A stretch of 9,983 nt of DNA from [Eubacterium] saphenum (GTDB taxonomy: Bacteria; Bacillota; Clostridia; Oscillospirales; Ruminococcaceae), in assembly GCA_004554555.1 (NCBI GenBank), contig SFLN01000072.1, forward strand, positions 1-9,983. Direction: 5' to 3'. Below the pieces are notes generated by a model. The model made no database searches, was not told the origin of the DNA, and worked only from the letters and a program-made list of their open reading frames with translations. Below are positions 1 through 6,498 of the stretch, piece after piece. The stretch's first letter is position 1; each line of letters begins with the position of its first letter. The position numbers were made by a program, and so were the translations under genes.

Positions 1-861
1 TTTGAGCTGCTTTTTCAGCTCGTTCAAATCGGCGAATTTCCGTTCCTCGCGGAGAAATTTCACGAGAGAAACCGCGATTTTCTCGCCGTATAAATCGCCG
101 TGAAATCCAACAATATGCGTTTCCATAACAACCTTTTCGTTATCTCCGACCGTTGGACGAACGCCGATGTTTGTTATCCCGCGATAGTTTTTCCCGTGAA
201 CCTGAACGTAGCTCTTGTACGCACCGAAACGCGGGATTATGTTGGTTTCGGGGATAACCTGATTTATTGTCGGGAAATCAATCGTCCTGCCAAGCTCGTT
301 TCCGTGAACCACGGGCAGATTGAACATCAGCTCGTAGCCCAAAAGCCTGTTTGCCGCTTCGATTTCACCTTTTCGTATAAGCTCGCGGATATGCGTTGAG
401 CTGATAATCTCACCGTCAAGACAAACGTCCTCGGCAATTTTCACGGTTATCCCGTACTTCTTGCCGATTTCAACCAGCCGCTCGGGTGTACCGCAGGCGT
501 TCTTCCCGAAACGAAAGTTTCTCCCGCAGCACGCAAATGCCGCGTTCAGACGCTTTACAAGAATTTCCTTTACGAAATCCTCGTCGGACAGCCCGCAAAC
601 CTCGGCAAAATCGGGCGCGTAGAGATACTTTACGCCCATTTTGTCCAGCAGCTCGCATTTGTTCTCGAAGGAGATTATGTCCTCGGGACTTTGGAACTTC
701 GGGAGCGTTGTATCGCAGTTGAACGTGAAAACCGCCGGTGCGAATTTCTCGTTCAGCGCGCAGCTTATCACGAAAACGTGCCCCGAATGAAGCCCGTCGA
801 AATATCCCAGCGCAACAGCCGTCTTTTCGCTCGGCGGCGCGCCGTATGTTACATCAATCAA
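1..861 (-). CDS. ribF: Bifunctional riboflavin kinase / FAD synthetase RibF (3' end outside window)
   Basis: RibF phosphorylates riboflavin to FMN and then adenylylates FMN to FAD in the cytoplasm. 287 codons are visible and the frame is still open at position 1. The N-terminal FMN adenylyltransferase domain (about residues 15-160) shows the nucleotidyltransferase signature FDGLHSGH (21-28), FRFGK (116-120) and ISSTHIR (153-159). The flavokinase domain follows, with GRTIDFPTIN (191-200), whose Thr and Asn match the nucleotide/Mg-binding PTxN motif, then NIGVRPTV (231-238) and ETHI (247-250) with the likely catalytic Glu, and GDLYG. The start is TTG at 859-861: an in-frame TGA lies three codons upstream, and an AGGTG ribosome site sits 7 bases before it. 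It follows truB by 16 bases as the last visible operon member. The usual Gly and Ala in the GFPTAN-type motif are Asp and Ile here. No FMN riboswitch precedes it. Confidence 0.95.
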   Translation of the reverse strand, partial: MIDVTYGAPPSEKTAVALGYFDGLHSGHVFVISCALNEKFAPAVFTFNCDTTLPKFQSPEDIISFENKCELLDKMGVKYLYAPDFAEVCGLSDEDFVKEILVKRLNAAFACCGRNFRFGKNACGTPERLVEIGKKYGITVKIAEDVCLDGEIISSTHIRELIRKGEIEAANRLLGYELMFNLPVVHGNELGRTIDFPTINQVIPETNIIPRFGAYKSYVQVHGKNYRGITNIGVRPTVGDNEKVVMETHIVGFHGDLYGEKIAVSLVKFLREERKFADLNELKKQLK

Positions 862-877
862 AACTTTTCACCTATAA

Positions 878-1756
878 TTATTCGTTAACAAAACGCTTCA
901 CGGATACAAGCTCGCGTTCCTCGTTCACCTTCGCGACACCGAGAAACTCGCCATTTCCGTAAACCCTCAGCAGCGTGTCAAGCGGCGGTTTTTCGGCAAG
1001 TCTGTCCGCGTCAAGACGCACGCCGTTCAGGTACATTCTCGTCTGAACCTCGTCAAGAACCGTCACGGGCAAATCGCGGAAAACACTCTCCACCGAGAGC
1101 AGCTTAAGCTCGTCAAGCGGCTTCTCGCGCAGTTCCTCAATCGAAACGCACTCCGAAATCTCAAACCCGCAGGCTCTCGTTCGGCAAAGCTCCGTCATAA
1201 CCGCGCCCGTGCCGAGCGATTTTCCGATGTCGTCAACAAGCGTGCGAATGTAAGTGCCCGTCGAGCAGTCAACCTCGATTACGCCGTTTTTTCCGTCAAA
1301 GGAAAGCAAATCAAGCCGGCTTATCGTGATTTTCCGCGCTTTCCGCTCAACCTCAATCCCCTGCCGTGCCAAATCGCAGAGTTTTCTCCCGCCAACCTTC
1401 AGCGCGGAGTACATCGGCGGAGTCTGCTCGATTTCACCGCGAAACCGCTCCAGAACAGCTTCCAGAGCTTCTCGCCCGATATCGGCAAGCTTTTCCTCGG
1501 ACAGTTCTCCCCAGATATCGAGAGTGTCCGACGTCAAGCCGAGCCGAAAACCCGCGCGATAGCTTTTTCCGCTGTCGGGGAGCAGGTCAACTGCTTTTGT
1601 CGCGCAGCCGATAAACACGGGAAGCACGCCCGTTGCCATCGGGTCAAGCGTGCCGCCGTGACCGACCTTTTTCGTGCCGAATTTCCGCCTCACAACCGCC
1701 ACAACGTCAAAGGACGTGAAATTCTGCGGCTTGTTGATTAAAATTATACCGTTCAT
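878..1756 (-). CDS. truB: tRNA pseudouridine(55) synthase TruB
   Basis: TruB converts U55 in the T-arm of tRNAs to pseudouridine. The 292-residue length fits the bacterial family. The N-terminus has the expected INKP (7-10), then the catalytic loop GGTLDPMATGVL (34-45) with Asp38 as the predicted nucleophile. Other family landmarks are KSYRAGFRLG (64-73), the PPMYSALK segment, and GTYIRTLVDDIG in the second half of the catalytic domain, followed by a short C-terminal PUA-like tail. The usual GHTGTLDP is GHGGTLDP here, a mild change outside the catalytic Asp. The ATG overlaps the stop codon of the upstream phosphoesterase gene as ATGA (4 bases), which implies translational coupling. The following ribF starts 16 bases after the truB stop. 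Confidence 0.97.
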   Translation of the reverse strand: MNGIILINKPQNFTSFDVVAVVRRKFGTKKVGHGGTLDPMATGVLPVFIGCATKAVDLLPDSGKSYRAGFRLGLTSDTLDIWGELSEEKLADIGREALEAVLERFRGEIEQTPPMYSALKVGGRKLCDLARQGIEVERKARKITISRLDLLSFDGKNGVIEVDCSTGTYIRTLVDDIGKSLGTGAVMTELCRTRACGFEISECVSIEELREKPLDELKLLSVESVFRDLPVTVLDEVQTRMYLNGVRLDADRLAEKPPLDTLLRVYGNGEFLGVAKVNEERELVSVKRFVNE

Positions 1757-2712
1757 ACGAGCTTTTCAACCGCTTCAATGCACGCATTTGCAATGCTTTC
1801 AACGGCTTTCTCCATCGTTGTCCCGTTAAACGAGCAGCCCGCCGCTCTCGCGTGACCGCCGCCTCCGAAACGCCGGGCAATCTCCGCTGCGTCAAAATTA
1901 TCGCTTGAGCGAAGCGACGCCTTGAACACGCCTGCCTTCTTTTCCTTCACGCAAATGCCGATTTCCACTCCCGCGATTTCTCTCGGGATATTTGCAAGCG
2001 CGCCGATGTCGTCGGTATCGATGTCGGGAATGCTGTTGATAAGCGACAGCGGAGCCGTAATAACCGCGATTTTTCCGTCCGCAAAAAACTGCATATTTTT
2101 CAGCGTTTCCTGCTCCAGCTTAATCCGTCCTTGCGTTTTCACAACAAACATCGCGTAGTTTATCGCGCCGAAATCCGCGCCGTTTGCAATCATCTCGGCA
2201 GCGATGGTGTGGGTTCTCGGCGTAACGTTCGAAAATTTGAAGCAGCCCGTGTCCGTGGCAATTCCCGTATAAAGACTGCTCGCGATATCCTTGTCAATCG
2301 GCACCCCAAGCTCCTTTATCACCACGTAAATCAGCTCGCAGCAAGCCGCGCTTTCCGACTCCACAAATTCCCGCTTCGCATAGTCCTTGTGAGAAGAATG
2401 GTGGTCAATAGCAAGCTCGGCTGTATCGCCGACTTTTTTCATTTCCGCAAGCAGCTTCGTGTCCGCGATATCCACGCAGACAACGTTTTTCGGCTCGAAA
2501 TCCATCGGCTCAATCGCCTTGAACAGGTAATCGAACCTATGCGGAATTTCATCGGGACAAACAGCCTTAGCCCGCTTTCCGAGCCGCTGCAGGGCAATGC
2601 ACAGCGCCGAGCCGCTGCCCAGCGTATCTCCGTCGGGAGACGCGTGCATTAAAATCAGATAGTCGTCGTTTTCCCTGAGAAAAGCAGCGGCAGCTTTTGC
2701 GTCAATCCTCAT
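1753..2712 (-). CDS. nrnA: DHH/DHHA1 phosphoesterase, NrnA-like oligoribonuclease / pAp phosphatase
   Basis: This is a RecJ-like DHH phosphoesterase of the bacterial NrnA type. NrnA enzymes hydrolyse 2-5 nt RNAs (and pAp or cyclic-dinucleotide breakdown products in some members) with Mn2+. With the chosen start it has 319 residues, close to Bacillus NrnA. The DHH domain shows HASPDGDTLGS (23-33), a metal-binding Asp in CVDIAD (79-84), the DHH triad at 103-105, and Asp154 in GIATDTGCFKFSN. The C-terminal DHHA1 domain ends with GGGGHARAAG (283-292), the substrate-binding glycine loop. I chose ATG 2710-2712, preceded by GAGG at 6-base spacing and overlapping the rbfA stop by 11 bases. An upstream in-frame TTG at 2739 would add nine residues of basic, non-conserved sequence. 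Its place between rbfA and truB is common in Clostridia. Substrate preference cannot be read from sequence. Confidence 0.92.
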   Translation of the reverse strand: MRIDAKAAAAFLRENDDYLILMHASPDGDTLGSGSALCIALQRLGKRAKAVCPDEIPHRFDYLFKAIEPMDFEPKNVVCVDIADTKLLAEMKKVGDTAELAIDHHSSHKDYAKREFVESESAACCELIYVVIKELGVPIDKDIASSLYTGIATDTGCFKFSNVTPRTHTIAAEMIANGADFGAINYAMFVVKTQGRIKLEQETLKNMQFFADGKIAVITAPLSLINSIPDIDTDDIGALANIPREIAGVEIGICVKEKKAGVFKASLRSSDNFDAAEIARRFGGGGHARAAGCSFNGTTMEKAVESIANACIEAVEKLV

Positions 2713-3085
2713 CGCCGCCCTCGCTTTCCTTGTCCTCAACAGGCTTCGGCAGCTTTGAGATAATGTCCTCGATGTGCGCGCTGTATTCGAGCGAGTTGTC
2801 GGGAACGAAAATCAGCTCGGGCATTTTGCGCATACGAACACGCGCGGCAATGCACTTCTTGAAATATCCGCCCGCCGCTTTCATACCCTCGCAAGCCTTG
2901 TCGGTGCGCTCCGCGCCGCCCATACAGGCAACCCAAACCTTGCAGTAGGACAAATCGCTGGTAAGCTCGGTGCGGGTTATCGTCACAAACGCGTCCGCAA
3001 CTCTCGGGTCTTTTACACCCGAAACCGCCGCCGAAAGCTCCCGCAAAATGTCCTCGCCCAGCCGTTTTATATTAAAGTTTGGCAT
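2702..3085 (-). CDS. rbfA: 30S ribosome-binding factor RbfA
   Basis: RbfA is a small KH-fold protein that binds the 30S subunit near the 5' domain of 16S rRNA and supports late subunit maturation and cold adaptation. The 127-residue product has the family features: a basic N-terminus with RLGEDILRELS, then DPRV (26-29) and a VTITRTELTSDLSYCKVWV strand region, and the conserved RMRKMPELIFVPDNSLEY stretch before a C-terminal helix. The tail is acidic (EDKESEGGDED). The ATG at 3083-3085 has a strong AAAAGGAG site 5 bases upstream. It lies 24 bases after infB, and its stop overlaps the start of the NrnA-like gene. A hairpin around the infB stop lies just upstream of its ribosome site. Confidence 0.95.
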   Translation of the reverse strand: MPNFNIKRLGEDILRELSAAVSGVKDPRVADAFVTITRTELTSDLSYCKVWVACMGGAERTDKACEGMKAAGGYFKKCIAARVRMRKMPELIFVPDNSLEYSAHIEDIISKLPKPVEDKESEGGDED

Positions 3086-3100
3086 AAATACTCCTTTTCT

Positions 3101-3128
3101 GAAGGAATATCAGTCTCTGTATTCCTCC
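3101..3128 (-). promoter_or_regulatory. Hairpin enclosing the infB stop codon, upstream of rbfA
   Basis: In the transcript, GGAGGAATA (3120-3128) pairs with TATTCCTTC (3101-3109), nine pairs including one G-U, with a 10-base loop that contains the infB TGA. There is no U-run after it, so it is not a terminator. The rbfA ribosome site begins a few bases downstream. It may affect mRNA stability or coupling; function is inferred. Confidence 0.4.
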
Positions 3129-5884
3129 ATAACATACGCCTCGAAAATGTCGCCTTCCTTAATGTCGGTGAATTTTTCAAGACTAATGCCGCACTCAAAG
3201 CCCGCGGCAACCTCTTTCACCGCGTCCTTGAAGCGCTGAAGTCCCGCAATCTTGTCGTCGCCGACAATAATTCCGTCGCGGACGATGCGTACCTGACCGT
3301 TTCTCGTAACCTTTCCGTCAAGCACATACGAGCCTGCGACAACGCCGACGCCCGTGATTTTGTACACCTGACGAACCTCAACGCGTCCCAGATTAACCTC
3401 ACGGAATTTCGGAGCAAGCATACCCTTCATCGCCGCGGTTATATCCTCGATTGCGTCGTAAATTACGCGGTAAAGGCGGATTTCAACGCCGTTTTCCTTG
3501 GCTGTTTCCTCAGCCGACGGGTGCGGTCTTACGTTAAATCCAACGATAATCGCGCCGCTCGCCATCGCCAGCATAACGTCGCTCTCGCTTACCGCGCCTA
3601 CGCCGCCGTGAATTACGCGAACCTTAACCTCTTCGTTGGTAATCTTTTCAAGCGACTGCTTTACGGCTTCGACAGAGCCCTGAACGTCGCCCTTTACAAT
3701 AATCGGAAGCTCCTTGACCTCGCCCTGCTCGATTGAGCTGAACAGGTTGTCGAGCGTAACCTTCTGATAGCTCTTGAACTGCTCTTCCTTTGCCTCGTGC
3801 TTGCGCTTTTCAACAAGCTCTCTCGCAAGCTTTTCGTCCTCAACCGCAGCAAAGGTATCGCCCGCAGACGGTACTTCCGAAAGTCCCATAATTTCAACAG
3901 GAACGGAAGGTCCTGCTTCGGTAATGGTTTTTCCTCTGTCGTCGCGCATTACACGAACACGTCCGACGGCAGTTCCCGCGATGAGGATATCGCCCGTGCG
4001 AAGAGTACCGTTCTGAACGAGAAGCGTTGCGATAGGTCCTCTTGCCTTGTCAAGACGCGCTTCGATAACCGCGCCCATACCAAGTCTGTCGGGGTTAGCC
4101 TTAAGCTCCATAACATCGGCGGTAAGTCCAACCATTTCAAGCAGTGTGTCCATACCCTCGCCGGTCTTTGCGGAAACGGGAACGCAGATTACATCGCCGC
4201 CCCAGTCCTCGCAAACGAGGTCGTATTTTGTGAGCTCTTCCTTGACTCTCTCGGGATTTGCTCCCTCTTTATCAATCTTGTTGATGGCAACAATTATCGA
4301 TACACCCGCAGCCTTTGCGTGGTTAATCGCTTCAACGGTCTGCGGCATAATTCCGTCGTCCGCAGCAACTACGAGAATTGCGATATCGGTTATCATCGCG
4401 CCGCGCGCTCTCATAGAAGTGAACGCCTCGTGTCCCGGGGTATCGAGGAAAGTCATCTCGCGGTCGTTCAGCTTAACGCGGTAAGCGCCGATGTGCTGCG
4501 TGATACCGCCTGCCTCGCCGGACGCAACGTGCGCGTGACGGATATAGTCGAGAATTGACGTTTTACCGTGGTCAACGTGTCCCATAACCACAACAACGGG
4601 TGAACGCGGCTTCAAATCCTCGGGCTTATCCTCGACGTCCTCGAAAAGGCGCTCCTCGATTGTTACCACAATTTCCTTCTCAACCTTTGCGCCAAGCTCC
4701 TCGGCAACCAGCGACGCCGTATCGAAATCGATGGTTTCGTTGATATTCGCCATAACGCCCAGCCCGAACAGCTTTTTGATAACCTCGGAAGCGGTTACTT
4801 TAAGGCGGGTTGCAAGCTCTCCGACAACGATTTCATCGGGGATTTGAACTTTAAGCTGCTGCTTTCTCGCTCTCTCGAGCTCAAGACGCTTGAGCTTCTG
4901 CGCCTCGGTTTCACGCTTATTTCCGAACTGCTTGCCGTTTTTCTGAGATTTCTGGGTAAACTTCTGCTTGCTGCGGAAATTATCGTTGTTCATCTTGCCG
5001 GCAGGAGCGATGGTTTCGTAGCGCTCGTTGTACTTATCGAGCTCCACATAGCTTCCGCGAGTGTCAACCTTTTTGGTGACGTGCTCGCCGTGCTTGACAT
5101 TCTCTGTTTTCTGCTTCTGCTGAATAACAGGCGGCGCGTTAACCTTGATTTTGCTGCTGTCGATAGCGGGCTTTGCCGTCGGCATTTTAACCGCAGGCTT
5201 CGGCTTGTTTGCGTTATTCGCGTTATTCGCGGGCTTTTCGCCGCGGTTGTCCTTATTATTGTTTGCGTTGTTGTTATTGTTATTGTTATTCTGCTGCTTG
5301 AACTCGGGCTTTGCCGCGGGACGAGCGTTGTTCTGCGGACGATTGTCCTTGTTCTCACGAACCTCGGGCTTCTTGACAGGCTCGGGCTTCGCGGGTTCAA
5401 CAGCCTTTTTCGGCGGCTCGGGCTTAGCCTTAGGTTCTTCCTTGACCGTTTCCTTCACGGGAGCAGCCTCAGCGGGTTTCTCGGGAGCCTTTTCAACGGG
5501 CTTCTCGACAACCTTTTCAACAGGCTTCTCCACGGGTTTCTCAGCAGGCTTTTCCGCTGCCTTCTCAACAGGCTTTTCGATAACCTCGGTTTCTTCCTTT
5601 TTGGGAGCCTTTTTCTTCGGAGCAGCTTTTTTCGCGCTCTCGTAGGGCTTCTCGGTCTTGATATCCTTGGTCGCGGCAAATGCTTGAACGATGTTATCTA
5701 CCTCGTTTGCCTGCGTGTATTTCTGAAGAATATATCCAACCTCGTCCGCAGTGATAGCGGCGGTGGATTTTCTCGGATTATCGAGCGGAAAGACCTTATC
5801 GAGCAGCTCGATAAGCTCTGCTTTGTCCAGCCCCAAATCCTTTGCGACATCTTGAACCTTGTATTTTATCTGTTTACTTGGCAA
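3110..5884 (-). CDS. infB: Translation initiation factor IF-2
   Basis: IF2 is the GTPase that recruits fMet-tRNA to the 30S subunit and promotes 50S joining. The 924-residue protein has a short IF2_N helix domain (about 1-60), then a long low-complexity linker. The linker has Glu-Lys-Pro repeats (about 80-175) and an Asn-rich stretch (199-227). A second IF2_N domain follows at about 345-405. The G domain carries G1 GHVDHGKTS (435-443), a G2 GITQHIGAY (460-468), G3 DTPGH (481-485), G4 NKID (535-538) and G5 SAK (571-573). Domains II to IV follow, including KGDVQGSVEA (731-740) and the C-terminal fMet-tRNA-binding barrel. The start is TTG 5882-5884 with GGAGG 9 bases upstream; the protein begins MPSKQIKYKV, a normal IF2 N-terminus. 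It is 42 bases after the L7Ae-type gene. Confidence 0.98.
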   Translation of the reverse strand: MPSKQIKYKVQDVAKDLGLDKAELIELLDKVFPLDNPRKSTAAITADEVGYILQKYTQANEVDNIVQAFAATKDIKTEKPYESAKKAAPKKKAPKKEETEVIEKPVEKAAEKPAEKPVEKPVEKVVEKPVEKAPEKPAEAAPVKETVKEEPKAKPEPPKKAVEPAKPEPVKKPEVRENKDNRPQNNARPAAKPEFKQQNNNNNNNNANNNKDNRGEKPANNANNANKPKPAVKMPTAKPAIDSSKIKVNAPPVIQQKQKTENVKHGEHVTKKVDTRGSYVELDKYNERYETIAPAGKMNNDNFRSKQKFTQKSQKNGKQFGNKRETEAQKLKRLELERARKQQLKVQIPDEIVVGELATRLKVTASEVIKKLFGLGVMANINETIDFDTASLVAEELGAKVEKEIVVTIEERLFEDVEDKPEDLKPRSPVVVVMGHVDHGKTSILDYIRHAHVASGEAGGITQHIGAYRVKLNDREMTFLDTPGHEAFTSMRARGAMITDIAILVVAADDGIMPQTVEAINHAKAAGVSIIVAINKIDKEGANPERVKEELTKYDLVCEDWGGDVICVPVSAKTGEGMDTLLEMVGLTADVMELKANPDRLGMGAVIEARLDKARGPIATLLVQNGTLRTGDILIAGTAVGRVRVMRDDRGKTITEAGPSVPVEIMGLSEVPSAGDTFAAVEDEKLARELVEKRKHEAKEEQFKSYQKVTLDNLFSSIEQGEVKELPIIVKGDVQGSVEAVKQSLEKITNEEVKVRVIHGGVGAVSESDVMLAMASGAIIVGFNVRPHPSAEETAKENGVEIRLYRVIYDAIEDITAAMKGMLAPKFREVNLGRVEVRQVYKITGVGVVAGSYVLDGKVTRNGQVRIVRDGIIVGDDKIAGLQRFKDAVKEVAAGFECGISLEKFTDIKEGDIFEAYVMEEYRD
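5255..5290 (-). repeat. Asn-codon microsatellite inside infB linker
   Basis: These codons specify residues 199-210 of IF2: eight Asn, one Ala, three Asn. On the plus strand the tract reads as GTT/ATT triplets. A second, looser Asn/Ala run follows at about 220-227. It lies within the variable linker before the conserved GTPase core, so length variation here would probably be tolerated. It could be prone to slippage. Confidence 0.85.
5459..5585 (-). repeat. Degenerate tandem repeat coding for Glu-Lys-Pro units in infB linker
   Basis: The coding strand repeats a roughly 12-base unit encoding variants of E-K-P-V/A (about residues 101-142 of IF2). The protein repeat is regular, while the DNA units differ at third positions and by Val/Ala swaps. 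This is a charged, probably extended spacer between the IF2 N-terminal helix domain and the rest of the protein. Such linkers are common and poorly conserved in bacterial IF2. Confidence 0.75.
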
Positions 5885-5926
5885 TGTAAAATTCCTCCAG
5901 ACTATTCAATTTTTGAAACAATATGT

Positions 5927-6232
5927 TCAATTGTCGGACATTAAAGTCCGTTTAACCGCGCCGAAAAGTCCCTCATCTGTGATGAAGAAAACTCCCGCGC
6001 GCTTGCCGACGGCGTTTTTCGCATCGTCCATTGTGAAAGAGGTTTTCAAAACCTCGCGTTTGTGTTTTTCGCAGAGAAAGCGGATTTCCTTTTCCGTCTT
6101 GGCGGAAACGTCCGCTGCAAGCAGCGCGCCGCCCGGGTTTTTCCCCGAAATCTCGGCGCAAACCGCGTCAAAACCGATTTCGAGCTTTCCCGCTCTTCTG
6201 CAGAGACAAACCGTACTCAGCGTGTTATTTAT
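5927..6232 (-). CDS. L7Ae/YlxQ-family RNA-binding protein with apparent ATA start
   Basis: This is a 101-residue member of the L7Ae/L30e/S12e/Gadd45 family. Family members bind kink-turn RNA; the exact job of the YlxQ subfamily in this operon is poorly defined. Recognisable features are CLCRRAGKLEIGFDAV (9-24), an alanine-rich strand ALLAADVSAKTEKEI (36-50), and a C-terminal part with AVGKRAGVFFITD (74-86). The position between a YlxR gene and infB is the standard Bacillota YlxQ location. An in-frame TGA at 6239-6241 closes the frame upstream, and no ATG, GTG or TTG occurs before conserved sequence begins. The best start is ATA 6230-6232, giving (M)NNTLSTV, which matches the expected N-terminal length. 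AAGGAG (6243-6248) lies 10 bases upstream. It overlaps the YlxR gene by 8 bases. The family is fairly certain; the start is less so. Confidence 0.85.
   Translation of the reverse strand: MNNTLSTVCLCRRAGKLEIGFDAVCAEISGKNPGGALLAADVSAKTEKEIRFLCEKHKREVLKTSFTMDDAKNAVGKRAGVFFITDEGLFGAVKRTLMSDN
5935..5950 (-). repeat. Small palindrome at the end of the YlxQ-type gene
   Basis: The transcript reads CGGAC-TTTAAT-GTCCG, a perfect 5-bp stem with a 6-base loop, within the last codons of the gene. It differs by a single T from the core of the hairpin in the rplK-rplA gap (9068-9082). No U-run follows. It could be a coincidence or a copy of a short dispersed palindrome. Confidence 0.4.
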
Positions 6233-6494
6233 CCGACGTCAGCTCCTTTTCAATGTTGTCGTAGATTTCATCGGGGACGCGGCATTTAAGCGCGCGTTCA
6301 AGCTTTTTACCTTTTTTTGCCGCCTCAAAACATTTTATGTCGCGGCATATATATGCGCCCCTGCCGGCTTTTTTTCCTGTTTCGTCAAGCGAAACCGCGC
6401 CGTCCTTGTCCCTTACCACCCGCAAAGCGCCTTTTTTTCCTATCATTTCACCGCAGGAAATGCACTTGCGAAGCGGAATTTTCTTTTCGGGCAT
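6225..6494 (-). CDS. rnpM: YlxR (RnpM) family RNA-binding protein
   Basis: This is an 89-residue YlxR-family protein. In Bacillus subtilis, YlxR (renamed RnpM) binds the RNA subunit of RNase P and modulates its activity; transfer of that role to this organism is inference. The signature is clear: PLRKCISCGE (7-16), a middle segment with RVVRDKDG, DETGKKAGRGAYIC (37-50) and Cys55, then a basic C-terminus. The four cysteines (11, 14, 50, 55) could bind a metal, but this is not certain. The ATG at 6492-6494 has AAAGGAG 7 bases upstream, formed by the last codons of nusA. A longer in-frame start at 6575 would lie inside nusA and encode non-homologous basic sequence. The 3' end overlaps the next gene. 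Confidence 0.93.
   Translation of the reverse strand: MPEKKIPLRKCISCGEMIGKKGALRVVRDKDGAVSLDETGKKAGRGAYICRDIKCFEAAKKGKKLERALKCRVPDEIYDNIEKELTSDK
6243..6248 (-). promoter_or_regulatory. Shine-Dalgarno supporting the ATA start of the YlxQ-type gene
   Basis: AAGGAG lies inside the last codons of the YlxR gene, 10 bases before ATA 6230-6232. It is the only strong ribosome site near this start. It is 22 bases from the only other weak candidate, CTG 6218-6220, which is too far. It therefore favours ATA. Confidence 0.65.
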
Positions 6495-6498
6495 AACG

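Noticed and set aside
2710..2739. TTG 2739 as start of the NrnA-like gene
   Set aside because: It adds nine basic residues antiparallel to no known domain and deepens the overlap with rbfA. ATG 2710-2712 has a ribosome site and gives the usual length.
3101..3128. infB-rbfA hairpin as an intrinsic terminator
   Set aside because: No U-run follows the stem on the transcribed strand, and the next gene is tightly spaced.
2774..3736. Plus-strand 320-codon open frame
   Set aside because: It lies across rbfA and infB on the opposite strand, with no ribosome site or recognisable domain. It is a shadow of the real genes.
5459..5640. Repeated units resembling a CRISPR-like array or minisatellite
   Set aside because: The units are in frame with infB, only about 12 bases long, lack unique spacers, and encode an ordinary IF2 linker.
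4844..5944. Plus-strand 366-codon open frame, leucine- and valine-rich
   Set aside because: It is antisense to the N-terminal half of infB. Its hydrophobic look comes from reading Lys/Glu/Asn codons backwards. No family motif is present.
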